Shown: positions 5,673 through 8,035 of the stretch, piece after piece | How positions within the stretch are numbered: position 1 is the stretch's first letter | Layout of the letters: every line of letters starts with the position of its first letter | Origin: Cyanobacteria bacterium HKST-UBA02 | Lineage (GTDB): Bacteria; Cyanobacteriota; Vampirovibrionia; Obscuribacterales; Obscuribacteraceae | DNA: 8,035 bases | Reading direction: 5' to 3' | Assembly (NCBI GenBank): GCA_020431945.1 | Contig: JAGQHH010000003.1 | Span: 1 to 8,035, forward strand | Program-made: the position numbers and the translations under genes | The notes under the pieces: generated by a model | Database searches by the model: none | What the model was told of the DNA's origin: nothing | What the model saw: the letters and a program-made list of their open reading frames with translations, nothing else

Positions 5673-5716
5673 TTAGTATCGATATCGTGTCTCTTGACTT
5701 TTGGGGTGGTGCAGAC

Positions 5717-8035
5717 TTGGAGCTCAATTATTCTCGGAAAAACAGGCAGTATCTCGCGCTGGCTTTGTCGATCATGCTTGCCGGTACTGCACCATTTACG
5801 GTGACCGCTGCCCGCGCCACCAGTAACGACGTGATCATACTCAACAACGATGGCGTCAGAGCCCTGAATGCTTCGAATTTCCAGCTCGCCATCCAGAAGT
5901 TCAAAGAAGCCCTCAAGCTCGATAGCTCTTATGAAAAGGCCAGAACCAATCTCGCCATAGCCTATAACAACTACGGACTGCAGCTCCAGTCCAACCCGAT
6001 GCAGGCACTCGCCCAGTTTCACGAATCCCTGGCCATAGATCCTAACCTCGAGACCACCCGCAAGAACATCGACGGGATCATTCGCTTGATGAACCGCGAT
6101 CCCAACAAGTTCGAGGACCGTGTGGACCTAGGTGACGCCGCCCGCAAGAGCGCTCAGTGGAGCGGGGCAATCGTCGAGTATCAGGCGGCTCTCCAGATCA
6201 AGAACGATGCGTCGGTGCACGAAAAGCTCGGCGATGTATTTCGTACCCGGTTGATGTTCGATAAGGCGATCAACGAATACAAGCTCGCCGCCCAGGTTAA
6301 GAACACCGCTCAGATACAGGTAAAGCTCGGTCAGGCTTACCAGTCGAATAAAGACTTGAACGGGGCTATCACCGCCTACGGTGACGCTCTTCGCCTCAAT
6401 CCGAATGACACCGATGTGCAGGCGGCCCTGGTAGCGGGTTGGAACGACGCTCTCAAAGCCAATCCCCTTGCGCCGGAAAACCATATCGGTCTGGGTCAGG
6501 CTTATCAGGTAAGCGGCGACTTCGGCCAGGCAGAGGCTGAATACCGCCAGGCTGTGGTTTTCGCCAAGAGCCGTCCGGATCTCCGGGCCAAGGCGCAGCA
6601 GCTCCTCGAGGCTCTCCCCCTGGAGAAGAAGAAAGCCGAAGTCCAGAAGCATATCGACAACGGGGTCGAATACCAGACCAAGGGCAATTATGCTGCCGCA
6701 GAGCAGGAATACAAGCTGGCTCTTACCGGCGGACCCAATAATCCGACAGTCTGGGCCAACCTCGGAACTCTCTATCAAGCAATGAAAGAGTTCGGCAAGG
6801 CGCTCGAGTGCTACCAGAAAGCTCTTTCCATCGACGCCAAGAACGAAGTCGCCCTGGAGGGTGTTAAAACAGCTACTGCCGCCAAGAAAGATCAGGATAT
6901 CGAGAACCTCTCCAAGCAAGGGGCGGATCTATTTAAAGCCGGACAGTTCGACAAGGCTATCGCCGTCTATAACCAGCTTCTTCAGTTCGATCAGAAGGAC
7001 GCGGCTACTTATTTCAACCTCGGTGCCGCCTATCAGGCCAAGAAAGACATCGACACCGCCATATCCAATTACAGGCTGGCGGTGCAATTCGACAAAGATA
7101 ACAAGCAATACTCCCAGGCCCTGGACGACGCCATAGGTGCCAAGGCCGAGCCGATTATTCAGAAGGCGATCAAGGCTCACGAAGCCAAAGACTATGCCAC
7201 CGCTGTCGAGCTCTACACCGAGGCTCTCAAGCTCAGACCCAATAATGACGAGGTCTGGTACAACCTTGCTTCCGCCCAGTATTCGCGCCAGGACTACCAG
7301 AACGCCGAGAAGGCCTATCAGGCAGCCTATAAGATCGATCCGAAAGGACGGGTGGATGACCTCTATTTCATAGGCACCATCGAAGAGCACTTCGGTCACG
7401 GTCCCGAAGCTCTCACCCAGTACAAGAACTATGTACAGAAAGCTCCGGGCGGCCGTTATCTGAGTGCTGCCAACGATCGTATCAATGCCCTGATGAAAAA
7501 CATCGGGGACACCATCAAGATCAAGTCCGAAACCGAGATCGCCGACGAAAAAGCCGCTGCCGATGCCTACAATGCCGCGGTGCAGTTGCAGCAGCAGAAG
7601 CAATACGATCAGGCCATCGCCAAGTACAAAGAAGCCCTGGCTAAAAAGCCCGTGGCAGACTATCTCTACTCCCTGGGCACCTGCTACCAGGCTAATAAGA
7701 ATTACGACCTGGCCATGGATGCTTACAATCAGGCCAAGGCTCTCGATAAAGACAACAAAGACATCGACGCTGCTGTGAAGCTCCTGAAAGAAGACCAGGC
7801 CCAGCCCCTGGTGCAGGATGCCATCGACAAGCAGAAAGCCGGGGATCTCGCCAATGCCATCACCGGCTACCAGAAAGCACTACAGCTGGTGCCGGAGAAT
7901 GCCGCCATCTGGACCAACCTGGGCTCGGCGCAGCAAGCCGCAGACGATTTCCAGCAAGCCCGGGCCTCCTACCAGAAGGGCTACGATCTGGACAAGAAAG
8001 GTCAGGTCGGCAACCTCTACCTCATGGGTGCCATC
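5717..8035 (+). CDS. exported multi-TPR repeat protein (3' end beyond the window)
   Basis: The frame stays open from here to the last base (773 codons, no stop), so the C-terminus is missing. Residues 1-34 form a signal peptide: basic n-region (SRKNR), hydrophobic core YLALALSIMLAGTAPFTVTA and cleavage after ARA. The rest is nearly all tetratricopeptide repeats, about 17 units with an eighteenth starting at the window edge. Examples are residues about 42-75, 137-166, 169-200, 203-234, 312-343, 346-377, 397-430, 432-464, 480-511, 514-545, 615-648, 650-682, 698-729 and 732-763, with typical W/Y-x-NLG, Y-x-x and A-x-x-x-Y-x-x-AL-x-x-x-P positions. TPR arrays bind other proteins, so a scaffold or assembly role outside the cytoplasmic membrane is likely; the partner is unknown. 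The start is TTG 5717, preceded by GGGGTGG at 5703-5709. GTG 5687 is in frame but spoils the signal peptide. No catalytic domain is visible. Confidence 0.85.
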   Translation, partial: MELNYSRKNRQYLALALSIMLAGTAPFTVTAARATSNDVIILNNDGVRALNASNFQLAIQKFKEALKLDSSYEKARTNLAIAYNNYGLQLQSNPMQALAQFHESLAIDPNLETTRKNIDGIIRLMNRDPNKFEDRVDLGDAARKSAQWSGAIVEYQAALQIKNDASVHEKLGDVFRTRLMFDKAINEYKLAAQVKNTAQIQVKLGQAYQSNKDLNGAITAYGDALRLNPNDTDVQAALVAGWNDALKANPLAPENHIGLGQAYQVSGDFGQAEAEYRQAVVFAKSRPDLRAKAQQLLEALPLEKKKAEVQKHIDNGVEYQTKGNYAAAEQEYKLALTGGPNNPTVWANLGTLYQAMKEFGKALECYQKALSIDAKNEVALEGVKTATAAKKDQDIENLSKQGADLFKAGQFDKAIAVYNQLLQFDQKDAATYFNLGAAYQAKKDIDTAISNYRLAVQFDKDNKQYSQALDDAIGAKAEPIIQKAIKAHEAKDYATAVELYTEALKLRPNNDEVWYNLASAQYSRQDYQNAEKAYQAAYKIDPKGRVDDLYFIGTIEEHFGHGPEALTQYKNYVQKAPGGRYLSAANDRINALMKNIGDTIKIKSETEIADEKAAADAYNAAVQLQQQKQYDQAIAKYKEALAKKPVADYLYSLGTCYQANKNYDLAMDAYNQAKALDKDNKDIDAAVKLLKEDQAQPLVQDAIDKQKAGDLANAITGYQKALQLVPENAAIWTNLGSAQQAADDFQQARASYQKGYDLDKKGQVGNLYLMGAI
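6920..8035 (+). repeat. 218-residue higher-order tandem duplication within the TPR gene
   Basis: Residues about 402-619 of the TPR protein (6920-7573) reappear from about 620 to the window end (7574-8035), offset by 218 residues (654 bases). Residues 432-555 align with 650-773 without a gap and are about 40 % identical by hand count. Landmarks kept at exactly this offset are DKDNK (459 and 677), EP/QP before the next repeat (478 and 696), W514 and W732, and LY at 549 and 767. The second copy is cut by the window end. The offset is not a multiple of 34, so this is a block duplication and not merely TPR periodicity. Confidence 0.7.

Larger units (their letters stand above)
5467..5716. other. 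AT-rich spacer between hpf and the TPR gene with several stem-loops
   Basis: No coding frame is convincing in these 250 bases. They contain AACAAAG/CTTTGTT (5530-5536 with 5543-5549, loop of six), then a GC hairpin at 5554-5578, and an imperfect inverted repeat at 5637-5672. One of the first two may end hpf transcription, but neither is followed at once by a T-tract. TACAAT at 5647-5652, with TTAAAG at 5625-5630 (spacer 16), is a weak promoter candidate for the TPR gene. An AGGAG at 5612-5616 has no normal start codon behind it. Confidence 0.4.

Noticed and set aside
4855..5727. Minus-strand open frame (290 codons) covering hpf
   Set aside because: It mirrors a certain hpf gene and reaches into the leader of the next gene; no family features.
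6128..6919. Minus-strand open frames opposite the TPR gene (also 6929-7603)
   Set aside because: They are Leu/Gly/Val-rich mirror images of the repetitive TPR coding frame, which is continuous on the plus strand.

Overview
The window is ordinary bacterial chromosome: six or seven densely packed genes at moderately high GC, separated by more AT-rich spacers. I saw no transposase, phage gene, CRISPR array, tRNA or rRNA. The housekeeping genes (mnmA, thpR and a long-form hibernation factor hpf) identify a bacterium. Three observations suggest the non-photosynthetic cyanobacterial relatives (Melainabacteria/Vampirovibrionia, for example Obscuribacter-like): the long-form HPF, the number of secreted proteins of unusual architecture (a Lys/Ser/His-rich amidase, a barrel protein with SLH-like repeats, a large exported TPR protein), and one copy of the cyanobacterial HIP1 octamer. 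This placement is inference from general gene style and is not proven by the sequence.

Layout. Positions 2-277 hold the 3' end of mnmA (tRNA 2-thiouridylase). Next, on the same strand, is a secreted zinc N-acetylmuramoyl-L-alanine amidase (391-1674). It converges, with a 10-base gap, on a two-gene minus-strand unit: a four-helix membrane protein (2855-2289) followed one base later by thpR (2287-1685), an RNA 2',3'-cyclic phosphodiesterase. A spacer of about 490 bases (2856-3342) separates that unit from the divergent plus-strand gene. The spacer carries direct repeats, several dyads including a very strong GC hairpin, and a TATAAT box. The plus-strand gene (3343-4662) encodes a secreted (beta/alpha)8-barrel protein, probably glycosidase-like, with SLH-like repeats at its C-terminus. 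hpf follows (4876-5466) with a near-perfect Shine-Dalgarno. After a 250-base spacer with three stem-loops comes the 5' part of a large exported TPR protein (5717 to the window end, no stop reached).

How the genes relate. No single pathway links them. Three products (amidase, barrel protein, TPR protein) have signal peptides and act outside the cytoplasmic membrane, probably on peptidoglycan, surface glycans or protein complexes of the envelope. The others (MnmA, ThpR, HPF) deal with tRNA, RNA ends and ribosome dormancy. I do not see a clear new defence or mobile system. The most unusual items are the barrel-plus-SLH-like protein, a 218-residue higher-order duplication inside the TPR protein, the Lys/Ser/His tract on the amidase, and the dyad cluster in the divergent spacer.
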